Below are positions 1 through 8,428 of a DNA stretch of 28,388 bases, piece by piece; the stretch's first letter is position 1; every line of letters starts with the position of its first letter. The translations under genes and the position numbers were made by a program. Origin of the DNA: a virus; IMG/VR virus record IMGVR_UViG_3300049595_002635, positions 1 to 28,388 of that record, one strand, 5' to 3'. The notes below the pieces were generated by a model. That model was not told the origin of the DNA, searched no databases, and saw only the letters and a program-made list of their open reading frames with translations.

Positions 1-2
1 TC

Positions 3-3000
3 AGGGCCACCGAAGATATGAACAATGGAGTGTCTATGCCTGTTCGTTCCATGATGGCACAGATTGTCCTCCGCAAGATCATAGCCCAGCGCAAATCCAC
101 TAAGGGCAAAAAGGGCATGGAGGCCGACTATAAAGCAGCAGTGGAGGCCCACGTTGAATTCCTTGATTTCGTTAATGATTACTTCAAGGAGTTGGGCCAA
201 GGTGTGCAAGCCATTGCCCGATTCTCAGACCTTGGGGCCGATGGGGTTCTTTTGAAAGTTCGCAGGGATATCGACAAGGCTATATCCAAACACATCACCA
301 ACCGCAAGGGACAGATCGATAAAATTAAACGGGATGTGGAAGATGCTGATAACTCCGCCTTCGATGCGGCCATCAAATCCAATAAGGCAAATATCGACAA
401 GACGGCAAAGAAGGCTGGAGAGCAGGAAGCTAAGAAGCTCACCATCGAAGAGCAGGCACAGAAGCTTGCCATCCGTGCGGCCAAGAAGGTGACAGGTGAA
501 GAGGTTCGTCGCCGTCAGCCCGATCCACTATCCGACTTGGTTAATGGCCATCTCCGCCGCTACAACGCCAACTTCATTGCCGAGGCCACGGCCATGGGAG
601 TGTCTCCCGTTACCGCACAAGCTATTGAGGATTCGGCCATAAAGCTACGCGATTCCCGAAATGCCACCAAATCCGAGCGCGAACGTTTCAAGGAAATGCA
701 GGACGAGCGCATGAGGGTTAAGAAGGAATTGGCCCGTGAAAACAAATACATCTACGGAGAGCGTCCAACCATCTGGGAGAACTATCAAGACATGTTCTCC
801 GAGCGTTTGGCCCGCCGTTTGATGCGCGATCCCAAGAAGAAAGTCCCACCTTCACTTCTCCTGTTCACCGACAGGTTGACCGAAAACCTACTTGGTTTTA
901 TCCCTGAATCGGAGCGTCAATCCACCACTCAGCGTTCCTTTCAAGCCATGGTTGAAGATGCGCTCAACAACAAGGAGAAGTATCAAGAAGCATTCAACAG
1001 GGCGTTGGAGGACATTTCCTTCAAGGTTATGGAATTGGAGGCCAAGGCAGCTTTTGGAGAAAAGATACCAAGCGCGACCTACAAAAAGGCTGTTGCCGCA
1101 CAGGAATTCTTGGAACGTCTAGAGCCCGTTATCCAGAGGTTCCCCGTCAGTGAAAAGTTGATTACGCGCTTTGTCAACCAGAAGATGAAAGCCATGGGAG
1201 AGTCCTTACTTGGTAGGTACAATGAATGGTATCGCTCCAGCAGGAAGACCCGCATTGAGATTGAAAAAGCTCTTGCCGAGAAATTGGTGGCCGACATGAA
1301 TGTCAGCAATGCCGATGCTATCAATCTTTCTCGCGCTATCGTCAAAGACTTCCGTGCCAAAGCCGAGGAACGCCGAGAGAAAGCCCTTGCACGATTCAAG
1401 AAGCCAAAAGAGAAAACAAAGCGTCTATCCGAAAGCCCGCTCAAGAAGTTCTTTGAGTTGGTCAACATCGGAGCCCTGACTGATCAGGATGCCTACGAAG
1501 TCATGGCCCACCGTTTTGAGCTTCCGACTTGGGATCCAAAATTTGCCAAGCAAATCGAAGAAATGGCACTTCTCATTGAGGACATGCCAGAGGGCTTGGA
1601 ACGCCGCAGACTGACCCGCAACATGATGGCAGAGATTGCCCGCCGTAAGGGATTTAGCCTGTCTGATCTGGGTTCGGGGTTCTTCTACAGCAACATGCTG
1701 TCTTCTGTTGAAACTTTTCTAATCAACCTCAATGACACATTGCTTGGAAACTGGGTCAATGGACTGGCAAGTTCGGTGGCAGACAAAGACTTCACCCGCC
1801 TCAATGGACTGATGGCTGGCTACCGCAAGGGGTGGAGGGAAGCGATTAACGTATTCAATACTGGTCTCCGCATTAACATGCCCCGACTAGAAGAGAAAAC
1901 CCCCCTGACTGTCGAATTGATCAACTATGGTCGTAAAGGCGGGGTGGCTCTGGAATCCACCGAGGGAATGAATGCCATTGCTAAGACCCTGCTTGAGTCG
2001 CCTCCAGCAAAAGTTCTCAATCTATGGAAGTATGTGACTCGCATCATGGAGGCCACCGATGCCCTTAACTATACCGCATCCGCAGAGGGGCAACGCTATG
2101 CCGAGGCGGCAAAGATGGCTAAAGACGAGGGGCTGGAAGGAAAAGCCAAGCAAAAGCGAATCAACCAGATTCTTAATTTGGGAGACGATGCATACCAAGC
2201 GGCCCTCAAGCAAGCCGAGCAAGAGGGATACACGGGCAATGATGCCAAGTTCCGAGCCATGGAAATCCAAGACGGCGAGATCGACGCCGAGATTCGTAAC
2301 AAGAGCTTTGACCGCGCACTGACTGATGTGTATCGCAATATGCCCACGGGTCTTGCGGGATTCCTTGCCGCGCAATTCAACAATCTAACCATGAGGATTG
2401 CCAACCCTTGGTTCCGCAATGCCTTCAAGCTATTCACCGCACCTTTCGTTATTACCCCGACCAACTTGTTCAACAGGTGGTTGGATTATTCTCCCTATGG
2501 ATTCAAGAGGTTGTTCTATGGTAGTGGCAACCTATTGGATAAAGACACCCCGTATTATGTGGCTCCTCCAAAAGCTGGTTCGTCTGAATTTTATACTCAG
2601 GCACTCAAGGCAAGTTCCTCTGTCATGGTGATGGGGCTTGCTGCTGGTCTGGTCAAGGCTGGGCTTCTGACTCTGCGCGGGATGGGGCCGTCAGATGAAG
2701 AAGAGCGCAAGCAGTGGTTGGATGATGGCAACCGCCCCCATACTTTCAGCTTTATGGGTGGGCCGCAGATCAGCTACCAATTCTCTCCTTGGGCACTTGT
2801 CTTGTCTTGGATGGCCAACCACCAGAACTGGGAGCAATACAATGCAAAAGATGATGCCAGCGGAGCCGAACGCGCCATTGTTGCAATGACTGGTGCAACT
2901 AGCGTAATCATGGATCTTCCGTTCTTTGCTGGCCCAGCGGAATTTATGCAAGCTATCCAAAGCAGAAGGGGAGACCCTGTCGCTACGTTGGGCAAATATG

Positions 3001-3512
3001 TCGAAGGCAAGATGGGCATGGTTTATCCAAACCTTGTTCGTCAGATTGATCGCTTCTTTGATCCTACCCTCTATGATTCCCAAGGTCTCAAGGGTATCAT
3101 CATTGATCAAATGCCATTTGCCCGCCGACTGGGAACCCAGCGAGTCAACCTGTTCGGTGATCCGATTGGCGAAGACAAGCCAACAATGGATCGTCTGGTT
3201 GGCAGGATTATTTCCTTCCCGACCAAGCCCAGCCGCGAATCCCGCATCCTCGCCAAATACGATATTTATCCCTACATGCCCAGTCCGCAGCGAGCCAAAG
3301 CTTTGGTGGATGGTGAAGAGGCTCAGATGACCGAGGAGCAATACAACAAGTTTGTCCAGATTGTGGGCAAGGATGTGAAGAAGCGCATCAACGATCTCTT
3401 CGACCCAGAAGGCGAAATTACCGAGCAAGAGAGAGAGCGTGGCAAGAAGCGGATCTCCCAAATCTTTGAGCGAGCCCGCGCCCGTGCCGTCAGGGAAGTT
3501 TCAACCTACTAA
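3..3512 (+). CDS. Large polyvalent/virion protein, LPD38-like region, 5' partial
   Basis: The frame is open to the left edge of the window, so this is probably the C-terminal ~1170 residues of a larger protein; internal ATGs at 18 and 36 (the latter behind GGAG) are possible but less likely starts. The first ~500 residues are highly charged and helical. From about residue 560 (counted from the ATG at 18) the text resembles large polyvalent protein-associated domain 38: YSNMLSSVETFLINL recalls the family's N-x-LSG-x-x-T-x-x-N pattern, followed by a helical stretch with ATDALNY and then PFVITPTNLFNRW and SPYGFKRL, like the family's FxRTPxN...SPxG pattern. Hydrophobic segments around residues 870-890 could touch a membrane. 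Such proteins are usually encoded with virion genes and may be ejected with the DNA. It ends 6 nt from the convergent glycosyltransferase gene. The coding assignment is sure; the domain match is from memory of the family. Confidence 0.85.
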   Translation, partial: RATEDMNNGVSMPVRSMMAQIVLRKIIAQRKSTKGKKGMEADYKAAVEAHVEFLDFVNDYFKELGQGVQAIARFSDLGADGVLLKVRRDIDKAISKHITNRKGQIDKIKRDVEDADNSAFDAAIKSNKANIDKTAKKAGEQEAKKLTIEEQAQKLAIRAAKKVTGEEVRRRQPDPLSDLVNGHLRRYNANFIAEATAMGVSPVTAQAIEDSAIKLRDSRNATKSERERFKEMQDERMRVKKELARENKYIYGERPTIWENYQDMFSERLARRLMRDPKKKVPPSLLLFTDRLTENLLGFIPESERQSTTQRSFQAMVEDALNNKEKYQEAFNRALEDISFKVMELEAKAAFGEKIPSATYKKAVAAQEFLERLEPVIQRFPVSEKLITRFVNQKMKAMGESLLGRYNEWYRSSRKTRIEIEKALAEKLVADMNVSNADAINLSRAIVKDFRAKAEERREKALARFKKPKEKTKRLSESPLKKFFELVNIGALTDQDAYEVMAHRFELPTWDPKFAKQIEEMALLIEDMPEGLERRRLTRNMMAEIARRKGFSLSDLGSGFFYSNMLSSVETFLINLNDTLLGNWVNGLASSVADKDFTRLNGLMAGYRKGWREAINVFNTGLRINMPRLEEKTPLTVELINYGRKGGVALESTEGMNAIAKTLLESPPAKVLNLWKYVTRIMEATDALNYTASAEGQRYAEAAKMAKDEGLEGKAKQKRINQILNLGDDAYQAALKQAEQEGYTGNDAKFRAMEIQDGEIDAEIRNKSFDRALTDVYRNMPTGLAGFLAAQFNNLTMRIANPWFRNAFKLFTAPFVITPTNLFNRWLDYSPYGFKRLFYGSGNLLDKDTPYYVAPPKAGSSEFYTQALKASSSVMVMGLAAGLVKAGLLTLRGMGPSDEEERKQWLDDGNRPHTFSFMGGPQISYQFSPWALVLSWMANHQNWEQYNAKDDASGAERAIVAMTGATSVIMDLPFFAGPAEFMQAIQSRRGDPVATLGKYVEGKMGMVYPNLVRQIDRFFDPTLYDSQGLKGIIIDQMPFARRLGTQRVNLFGDPIGEDKPTMDRLVGRIISFPTKPSRESRILAKYDIYPYMPSPQRAKALVDGEEAQMTEEQYNKFVQIVGKDVKKRINDLFDPEGEITEQERERGKKRISQIFERARARAVREVSTY

Positions 3513-3513
3513 C

Positions 3514-3530
3514 ATTCGCTATTTGCGAAT
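3514..3530. terminator. Short hairpin between convergent genes
   Basis: ATTCGC (3514-3519) and GCGAAT (3525-3530) form a perfect 6 bp stem around TATTT, exactly between the two convergent stop codons. The position suits a bidirectional terminator, but there is no clear T-tract on either side, so the role is inferred from location only. Confidence 0.3.
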
Positions 3531-4307
3531 ACCGAATTTCTCGCGGAGAAAATCAATGCATTCTCCGCGCTTATCGCGGTGAATAATACAGGTATCATGG
3601 GTATACACCCAATCAAAGACCCTTGGATTCCACAATGTTGGGTTCGGGATTAGTCCCGCTGGACGCCCATTGCTCCTTGAGTAGAAAATGTTGGGCATCA
3701 TGTGGTTAACTGCATGGGAGAACCAGATAATTTCTGGAGCTATGGCGCAATCAAAAGCCATTTGAGATGTAGCTGGTTTACTGAAGAAATTCGGGCACCA
3801 TGAGACAACATCGGGCGGGTAGATCGCCCCTCCGTTGATGTGGTCAAAACAATCCACCCAAGCCCCCATGAAGGGGCGTTTAGCTTTCTGGTATTCGGCC
3901 TCCAGTCTCGCAACCCAATCAGGTTGGGCTGGGATCATGTCGGTCTCCCAAAGGAGCCAAGGCTTGCCCTGTTCCCTCATAATCTTACAGGTCTCCGCAA
4001 ATGCATGGTTGTTGCAGGCGGGCCACGGCATGTGACACTGAGGAATGTAATGCACCACACATTTCCCAAATCCTTCTCCCGCAAGGTCAACCGCCGCACC
4101 ACAATCCATCCCCTCATCCGTAATGAAGTGGATTTCATTGGGCTGTTTGCCGAGATCCTTGGCCCAATTCAGCACCCGAACAGCTTGCCCGTAGTCGCGG
4201 GAGCAGAAAAGAAACGCCAAATTAAGGGGGGGGGGAGCCCACTTGTAACCCACAGGAGGACGTATACGGCATTCTGGGGCGCGGCGAAACAGGTCAGGAT
4301 TTAGCAT
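3519..4307 (-). CDS. Glycosyltransferase-like protein (paralogue of 24651-25634)
   Basis: 262 residues. The domain seems to begin near residue 28 (LNLAFLFCSRDYGQAV), a typical first strand of a GT-A fold. WETDMIP at 120-126 is an acidic motif of the type that binds metal and nucleotide sugar (ExD in place of DxD), followed by DWVARLEAEY and, later, GGAIYPPDVVSWCPNF. The same blocks occur in the + strand gene at 24651-25634 (WEPDCVP, GWVDDLDAEY, GSAVYPPNFLDFCP), so the two are paralogues of one phage family. It is the last gene of a minus-strand cassette (primase, FkbM, GT, GT) and overlaps the preceding gene by 14 nt. A run of 10 C bases encodes PPP at residues 25-27, just before the domain. 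The sugar donor and acceptor cannot be told. Confidence 0.7.
   Translation of the reverse strand: MLNPDLFRRAPECRIRPPVGYKWAPPPLNLAFLFCSRDYGQAVRVLNWAKDLGKQPNEIHFITDEGMDCGAAVDLAGEGFGKCVVHYIPQCHMPWPACNNHAFAETCKIMREQGKPWLLWETDMIPAQPDWVARLEAEYQKAKRPFMGAWVDCFDHINGGAIYPPDVVSWCPNFFSKPATSQMAFDCAIAPEIIWFSHAVNHMMPNIFYSRSNGRPAGLIPNPTLWNPRVFDWVYTHDTCIIHRDKRGECIDFLREKFGIRK
4226..4235 (-). repeat. 10-C homopolymer inside glycosyltransferase gene
   Basis: Ten consecutive G on the + strand (C on the coding strand) encode PPP plus the first base of the next codon, 24 codons into the glycosyltransferase gene at 3519-4307. It is the longest G/C homopolymer I found in the window. Slippage by one base would put everything after residue ~27 out of frame. 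In bacteria such tracts in surface-glycan genes act as phase-variation switches. Confidence 0.9.
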
Positions 4308-4998
4308 ATAGCATATCCCACTCGTCTTTCATGGCAGCAAACCCGCCCCAACTCCACCCCTGCTTCACCACAAGGGGTGGTAGGGGTTCTTTTGATGTGT
4401 CAATCCAGTGAAACTCCTCTGGCATAAACCGATCAGCGTATGCTCCGAGCAAGTTAAATTCACTGAGTCTTCGCCCATCAATCTTGTGAAACCATTCTGA
4501 CATGAATCCATGGCGTTCTTCCAAATAGATTGTAAGATCGTTGTATATACGGGAAGGATATATAAGCGGCATTCTCCGCATATATTCATGTTCTGGGCTG
4601 AATCCGAGGTAATGCTGGGTAACCCCGTGCCAAGCCAAGGCATCCTTATCAAGGAGATGCCAAGGTGTTTTGAGCATGATGGGTTTACCATCAATAAAAA
4701 GATCCATAAGGTTTCCGATCACAATACAATCCGAATCAATATGGATGACATGGGTGGCGTCCTCTGGCACATAGGCAATCGCCCGCAATTTGGTATGCTG
4801 CTGATCTACATACCCATCCTGATGGACGGGGGGAACGTGGGTGGCGGGACATCCCACATCGTGCCCCTCTGGAGCAACCACAGTTAGTCCTAATTCTGGA
4901 TTGTGTTTCTTGATGGACTTTAAGCAATAGACCAACCAATCCCGATCCTTGTTGTAGGTTCGTATCAGGATGTGGGGTTTAAGAGCAGAGGTAGTCAT
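4294..4998 (-). CDS. GT-A fold glycosyltransferase
   Basis: 234 residues. It starts with a first strand and loop typical of GT-A enzymes (HILIRTYNKDRDWLVYCLKS, about 9-28), followed by TVVAPEG and then HVIHIDSDCIVIG, where DSD (88-90) is the DxD motif that binds the metal and nucleotide-sugar phosphates. Later aromatic and acidic stretches (MPEEFHWIDT, GWSWGGFAAM) would form the acceptor side. It is not obviously a close paralogue of the other two glycosyltransferase-like proteins in the window. The ATG lies 20 nt inside the end of the FkbM gene, and the end overlaps the next glycosyltransferase by 14 nt, so the genes are probably translated from one message. The target could be a virion glycan, a host surface sugar or modified DNA; the sequence does not decide. 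Confidence 0.75.
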   Translation of the reverse strand: MTTSALKPHILIRTYNKDRDWLVYCLKSIKKHNPELGLTVVAPEGHDVGCPATHVPPVHQDGYVDQQHTKLRAIAYVPEDATHVIHIDSDCIVIGNLMDLFIDGKPIMLKTPWHLLDKDALAWHGVTQHYLGFSPEHEYMRRMPLIYPSRIYNDLTIYLEERHGFMSEWFHKIDGRRLSEFNLLGAYADRFMPEEFHWIDTSKEPLPPLVVKQGWSWGGFAAMKDEWDMLYAKS

Positions 4999-5641
4999 AC
5001 TGGAGTTGAGATGGGATAGAATTGGGGGGATAGATTTGGAACTGGGTATAGCCGTAAGATTCTATTTGTTCTTTGAGTTGTTTCGGGCTTGAGCCGCTAC
5101 GTTCCAAGGCACCCTGATTGAATTCTACAAATAGCTTGGGTTTCTTGGCGCGGACAAGCTTCTCCATGCCAGTCAGAGCCTTGGATTCAAACCCCTCAAC
5201 GTCGATCTTGATGAAGTCTGGGGGCCAGATGGCCTCTTCCAACTCATCCAGAGGAATGGTATCCACTTCAACTTGCCCGTTCTCATCAACGTAGGACGCC
5301 CCGACATTTTCTGATAGGGTCATCTTGATTGTTCCTCGCATGTCGGATGCTGCCAGATTTTTGCAGATAGCCTCCCCACAATTGCGCTTCAGACATTCGT
5401 AGGCATCGGGGTTGGGTTCAAACGCACAGACCGAAAGCCCGATATCCAAATAGAATCTGGTATGGTCTCCGATATTAGCTCCAACATCCCATGCTCTCTT
5501 GCATCCTTGGATTCGGGGTTCCAGCCAGCGAAACAAATGGGGGTCGCATTTGAGACTATTGTGTTCCTCGACCCACTTGGAGATGTGGGTATCATTTGAT
5601 ACCACCCAGATCCCGTTTTGAAGTTGCTTGATATTGCTCAC
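4979..5641 (-). CDS. FkbM-family SAM-dependent methyltransferase
   Basis: 220 residues. WDVGANIGDHT (51-61) is the glycine-rich SAM-binding motif I, CAFEPNPDAYECLKRN (72-87) is motif II with the acidic residue that holds the ribose, and PDFIKIDVEGFE (141-152) is the hallmark of the FkbM family. These enzymes usually O-methylate hydroxyls on sugars, polyketides or glycans. The length is normal for the family. The start is GTG at 5641, overlapping the primase stop as GTGA (4 nt), so it is coupled to the primase. With the two glycosyltransferases downstream it probably methylates the sugar they transfer; that link is inference from context. Confidence 0.88.
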   Translation of the reverse strand: MSNIKQLQNGIWVVSNDTHISKWVEEHNSLKCDPHLFRWLEPRIQGCKRAWDVGANIGDHTRFYLDIGLSVCAFEPNPDAYECLKRNCGEAICKNLAASDMRGTIKMTLSENVGASYVDENGQVEVDTIPLDELEEAIWPPDFIKIDVEGFESKALTGMEKLVRAKKPKLFVEFNQGALERSGSSPKQLKEQIESYGYTQFQIYPPNSIPSQLQYDYLCS

Positions 5642-7230
5642 AGAGACTTGAGCGTATCCAAAAGAGGCATCAAGTCAACCATGGAGGTGCGGCGTTTAAT
5701 CTCCGCTTCCAGCATGGACTTGTATATACTATGTATATCCAAATCGGCTATATCCTGATGGGATATACCTTGGATCGCGGCCTCCGCATTATTATCCAAC
5801 TGGGATATAATTTTGGCTATGGATGATGGATTCCCTGCCTCGTAGTCTGAGTCCATGATGGTCTGGATGTCGCCGTCCGCCAACAAATTCCAATTGTAGG
5901 CTAACGCCGACTTTTTCCCACAGAGTAAAAGGTGGGCGATTAGTTGTTTCCAAGCCTCTCCTTTTTGCTCCCCGTAGCGGGTTTCAGTGGGGAGGGCTAT
6001 GTGTCCCCCGCCCATGGCGGCTTGTTTCTTTAACTGTGAGGGCTTGATGCCAAGTAGCTTCGCACAACGATTAGCCAATTCGTCACGCTCAATTCCATCT
6101 TCCAAGACTGATAGGGCTTGCCCGACTTTGCCCATGGCAATTTGCTTGTCCTCAATTGAGTTTTTATCCAGAGATTCAGCCAATGCTTCGGGGTAAAGCT
6201 TGGCATTCGATATAAGACTCGCAAGGTCTCCGCCCGAAACCAAGAAGGAATCTGGATCTCCGTCTGGCAACATGACAGACTTAACTCTGACGCCGAGGCT
6301 TGCCAGTCCTGCAAATGCTTTAAATGACGCCTCTCGCCCCGCCTTATCGCCGTCGAATACCAAGACAGCCTCCCCGCATAAGCGTCTAATAGTGGAGCCA
6401 TGGAATGCGGTAAAGCCTGTGCCTAATGGGGCAACAGTATTAGTAATTCCAGCCAAGTGGCATCTGATAGTATCAATCTGCCCCTCGACTATGACTGTAA
6501 CTCCCCTGTCTATGATGGATCTCTTGGCTTTATCCAGTCCATACAGTAGTTTACCTTTATGAAAAATAGACGATTCTGGACTATTGAGATACTTGGCGGG
6601 GTGGTTGTCGGTAGTTCTTCCGCTAAATCCAACCAGAGTCCCCGCCTCATCGGCTATCCCAAACATAATCCGATTGGTAAAACGCAGTGTCCCGTTGTCG
6701 TAAGTTAGACCCGATAGGGTATGATAATCCGCCGATCTCTCTGTATTGCCATAAAGTCTATACCCTTTAGGGGCGAAACCGATCTTCCAGTCCTCGCAGA
6801 TTTCCCGATTGAACCCCCTGACTTTTAGGACACTCCGAGCATCCTGACCCTCGCTACCCAAAAGCAATTTAAAGAACTGCTCGTTGGCATGGTAGACTGC
6901 TGATAGCAAGCCCCTTCGTAGCTTGTCTGCCTCCGAGTCTTCCTCCTCTACCTCAATCCCTGTTTTCGATCCAATCCTCCTGACTGCTTCGGGAAAGCTA
7001 ATCTTCTCCATCTCCATGACGAAACGAAAAACCGACCCACCCGCCCCGCATCCGAAGCAATGGTAAGTATTCTTTTCGTCGTTGATAAAGAAGGATGGAG
7101 TCCTCTCCCTATGGAACGGACAAAGCGCGGAGAATCGTCCGCCCCTCTTTTTTACTGGGAAGTAATCCCCAGCAATTTCCGAGAGACGGACGTTTCCCGC
7201 TATCGAAGCGATGGTAGTTTCAGAGATCAA
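5638..7230 (-). CDS. dnaG: DNA primase, DnaG type
   Basis: 530 residues with the order of bacterial DnaG. A CHC2-type zinc-binding domain comes first (C37, H40, C58, C61; CPFHRERTPSFFI and YHCFGCGAGGSVFRF). Then comes the RNA polymerase core with NRIMFGI and GFSGR, then a TOPRIM domain with the invariant glutamate (VIVEGQIDT, E249), VFDGDKAGRE (DGD 293-295) and DPDSFL (325-330). The C-terminal ~170 residues are a poorly conserved helicase-interaction region. It makes RNA primers for phage replication, probably with the DnaB-type helicase at 25643-26947. The start is taken as TTG at 7230: it gives the expected N-terminus (ISETTIASIAGNVRLSEIAG, as in ...VDIVDVIGEY) and overlaps the stop of the preceding small gene as TTGA. 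It overlaps the FkbM start by 4 nt. Confidence 0.97.
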   Translation of the reverse strand: MISETTIASIAGNVRLSEIAGDYFPVKKRGGRFSALCPFHRERTPSFFINDEKNTYHCFGCGAGGSVFRFVMEMEKISFPEAVRRIGSKTGIEVEEEDSEADKLRRGLLSAVYHANEQFFKLLLGSEGQDARSVLKVRGFNREICEDWKIGFAPKGYRLYGNTERSADYHTLSGLTYDNGTLRFTNRIMFGIADEAGTLVGFSGRTTDNHPAKYLNSPESSIFHKGKLLYGLDKAKRSIIDRGVTVIVEGQIDTIRCHLAGITNTVAPLGTGFTAFHGSTIRRLCGEAVLVFDGDKAGREASFKAFAGLASLGVRVKSVMLPDGDPDSFLVSGGDLASLISNAKLYPEALAESLDKNSIEDKQIAMGKVGQALSVLEDGIERDELANRCAKLLGIKPSQLKKQAAMGGGHIALPTETRYGEQKGEAWKQLIAHLLLCGKKSALAYNWNLLADGDIQTIMDSDYEAGNPSSIAKIISQLDNNAEAAIQGISHQDIADLDIHSIYKSMLEAEIKRRTSMVDLMPLLDTLKSL

Positions 7231-7391
7231 AAACTAAGTGGATTAGGGTTTGATGGCATCTCTTCAACAAGGGGTAGGACATAGATTGTCTCACCCTCTT
7301 TCTTTGGTTTGCGTGGCGCTTCGACGGCAGTCACTACGGCAAGAAAACCTGTGATAGCGACGATTAGTGATAGGAATGCGTATGGTTTCAT
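7227..7391 (-). CDS. Small membrane-anchored or secreted protein
   Basis: 54 residues. The N-terminus MKPYAFLSLIVAITGFLAVV reads as one membrane segment or an uncleaved signal peptide, followed by a basic stretch (APRKPKKEGE) and a short soluble tail ending in PLSF. The ATG at 7391 lies directly behind the TAA of the preceding gene, and its TGA overlaps the TTG start of the primase. The reading frame fills an otherwise empty gap, which supports it. The function is unknown. Confidence 0.65.
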   Translation of the reverse strand: MKPYAFLSLIVAITGFLAVVTAVEAPRKPKKEGETIYVLPLVEEMPSNPNPLSF

Positions 7392-7679
7392 TTATTTTGT
7401 TCTTTGGATGATATGGGTTACTTTGTCTTTAGACCAAGGCTTGGGATGAATCGTTCGGAATTTGAAACGCTTTCCCATTGTCTTGGCATGACGTTGTTTG
7501 ATGGCTATAAGCCTGTTGGTTGTGACCTTGTGGAACATTTCTGGCAACTCAAGGCATTCTCCCACCTCAAGTTGCTTGAGAAACGCATGTAGGGGATGTT
7601 TCATAACTGGCAAGGGAGCAATCTCCTTGGGTATTGGAAAATCATCCCAGACCCATGCTTTGATTAGTCTTCTTGGCAT
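7392..7679 (-). CDS. Hypothetical protein
   Basis: 95 residues, basic, beginning MPRRLIKAWVWDDF. The frame stays open further upstream, but the ATG at 7679 follows the stop of the preceding gene by 4 nt and has AGGGA about 9 nt before it, so it is chosen. The middle (FLKQLEVGECLELPEMFH) resembles the start of small phage proteins that regulate or bind nucleic acid. I do not recognise the family. Confidence 0.65.
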   Translation of the reverse strand: MPRRLIKAWVWDDFPIPKEIAPLPVMKHPLHAFLKQLEVGECLELPEMFHKVTTNRLIAIKQRHAKTMGKRFKFRTIHPKPWSKDKVTHIIQRTK

Positions 7680-7683
7680 GAAC

Positions 7684-8046
7684 TTAATCCCTAAACCATT
7701 CGGCCCTTGCCATTTCGTAATCTTCGTCAATGTCTTTAGCGATGTCGCTATAGTTGTCCGAAGCATATGTTTCGATTTCTGCCCATAGGGTATTATCTAT
7801 GGCAGATGTTAAGTCTGGATAGTTTTTCACAACAACTCTTTCAAGTTGTCTGCCTTCCAGATCCCAAGACAAGGTTTCTCCCTTGTCGTTTTCAATAGTG
7901 CATTCGGTGATCTCAACATTCTTGGCCTCCGCCTCGTTGTCGAATTCCACAGAAGCATCCAGATTGACGTAAAACGATTCCCCAGAGACTTGAATCTCTC
8001 TGTCGAATCCCACCTTGTAACCGCATGTGTGTGTTATTTTGCTCAT
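7684..8046 (-). CDS. Acidic hypothetical protein
   Basis: 120 residues, strongly acidic. The first half looks beta-rich (HTCGYKVGFDREIQVSG, SFYVNLDASVEF, TIENDKGETLSWDLEG) and the C-terminal half helical (YSDIAKDIDEDYEMARAEWF). The start is ATG at 8046, 2 nt after the previous stop, with no clear Shine-Dalgarno motif. I do not recognise a family; the acidity leaves room for a DNA-mimic or host-protein inhibitor role, but nothing shows it. Confidence 0.7.
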   Translation of the reverse strand: MSKITHTCGYKVGFDREIQVSGESFYVNLDASVEFDNEAEAKNVEITECTIENDKGETLSWDLEGRQLERVVVKNYPDLTSAIDNTLWAEIETYASDNYSDIAKDIDEDYEMARAEWFRD

Positions 8047-8048
8047 AG

Positions 8049-8252
8049 TTATTTAATGTCTTTGCACCACATTAACAGGTCAAACAGAATCCAGTCTGGA
8101 GTGACATCCTCCACCCCGAATCCGCTATGCGCCTCGTATTCTTCTATCTCCTCTATGGTGATAGAAAGTTTGGAGGTCTGTGACTCGTTGTAGATAATTG
8201 CCACATCTATCTGGTCTGCCTGTGCCGCTTTTGCTGTGTGGTAGGTTTTCAC
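8049..8252 (-). CDS. Small hypothetical protein
   Basis: 67 residues from a GTG at 8252 whose first base is the last base of the preceding TAG stop (TAGTG), a common re-initiation arrangement; a TTG at 8279 is the alternative start. The protein is acidic and ends in a hydrophobic, tryptophan-containing helix (DWILFDLLMWCKDIK). No family recognised. Confidence 0.6.
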   Translation of the reverse strand: MKTYHTAKAAQADQIDVAIIYNESQTSKLSITIEEIEEYEAHSGFGVEDVTPDWILFDLLMWCKDIK

Positions 8253-8428
8253 TATTGGGCGGCAAGTTTCTGTTTGCAAACATCAACCAGCATTTGCTGG
8301 TTAATCCTGTGCCCACACTGGGCAAAGAATTCCATTTCGATGTCTGGGAAGTCTGGAGAAGTAACCCTTGTGCCGTCGAACAGCACTGGAATTCTCTCCC
8401 CTGCTATGTTGAGTATGACCTTACTCAT
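8252..8428 (-). CDS. Small hypothetical protein
   Basis: 58 residues (MSKVILNIAGERIPVLFDGT...). It begins with a beta-hairpin-like stretch and ends with a helix (RINQQMLVDVCKQKLAAQ). The ATG sits inside the end of the DNA glycosylase gene in the form ATGAGTAA, an 8 nt overlap, so translation is probably coupled. The same junction occurs at 9723. No family recognised. Confidence 0.65.
   Translation of the reverse strand: MSKVILNIAGERIPVLFDGTRVTSPDFPDIEMEFFAQCGHRINQQMLVDVCKQKLAAQ

Noticed and set aside
2691-3461. 256-residue minus-strand frame inside the polyvalent gene
   Set aside because: It is antisense to a well-formed protein whose + strand frame carries the recognised LPD38-like blocks. 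The antisense product has no domain and no start signal.
3840-4304. 154-residue + strand frame over the glycosyltransferase gene
   Set aside because: It is antisense to the WETD-containing protein, which has a paralogue in the same window; the antisense product resembles nothing.
7684-7766. Upstream extension of the gene at 7392-7679 to an ATG at 7766
   Set aside because: It would overlap the preceding gene by 83 nt, and the ATG at 7679 has its own AGGGA and follows the previous stop by 4 nt.
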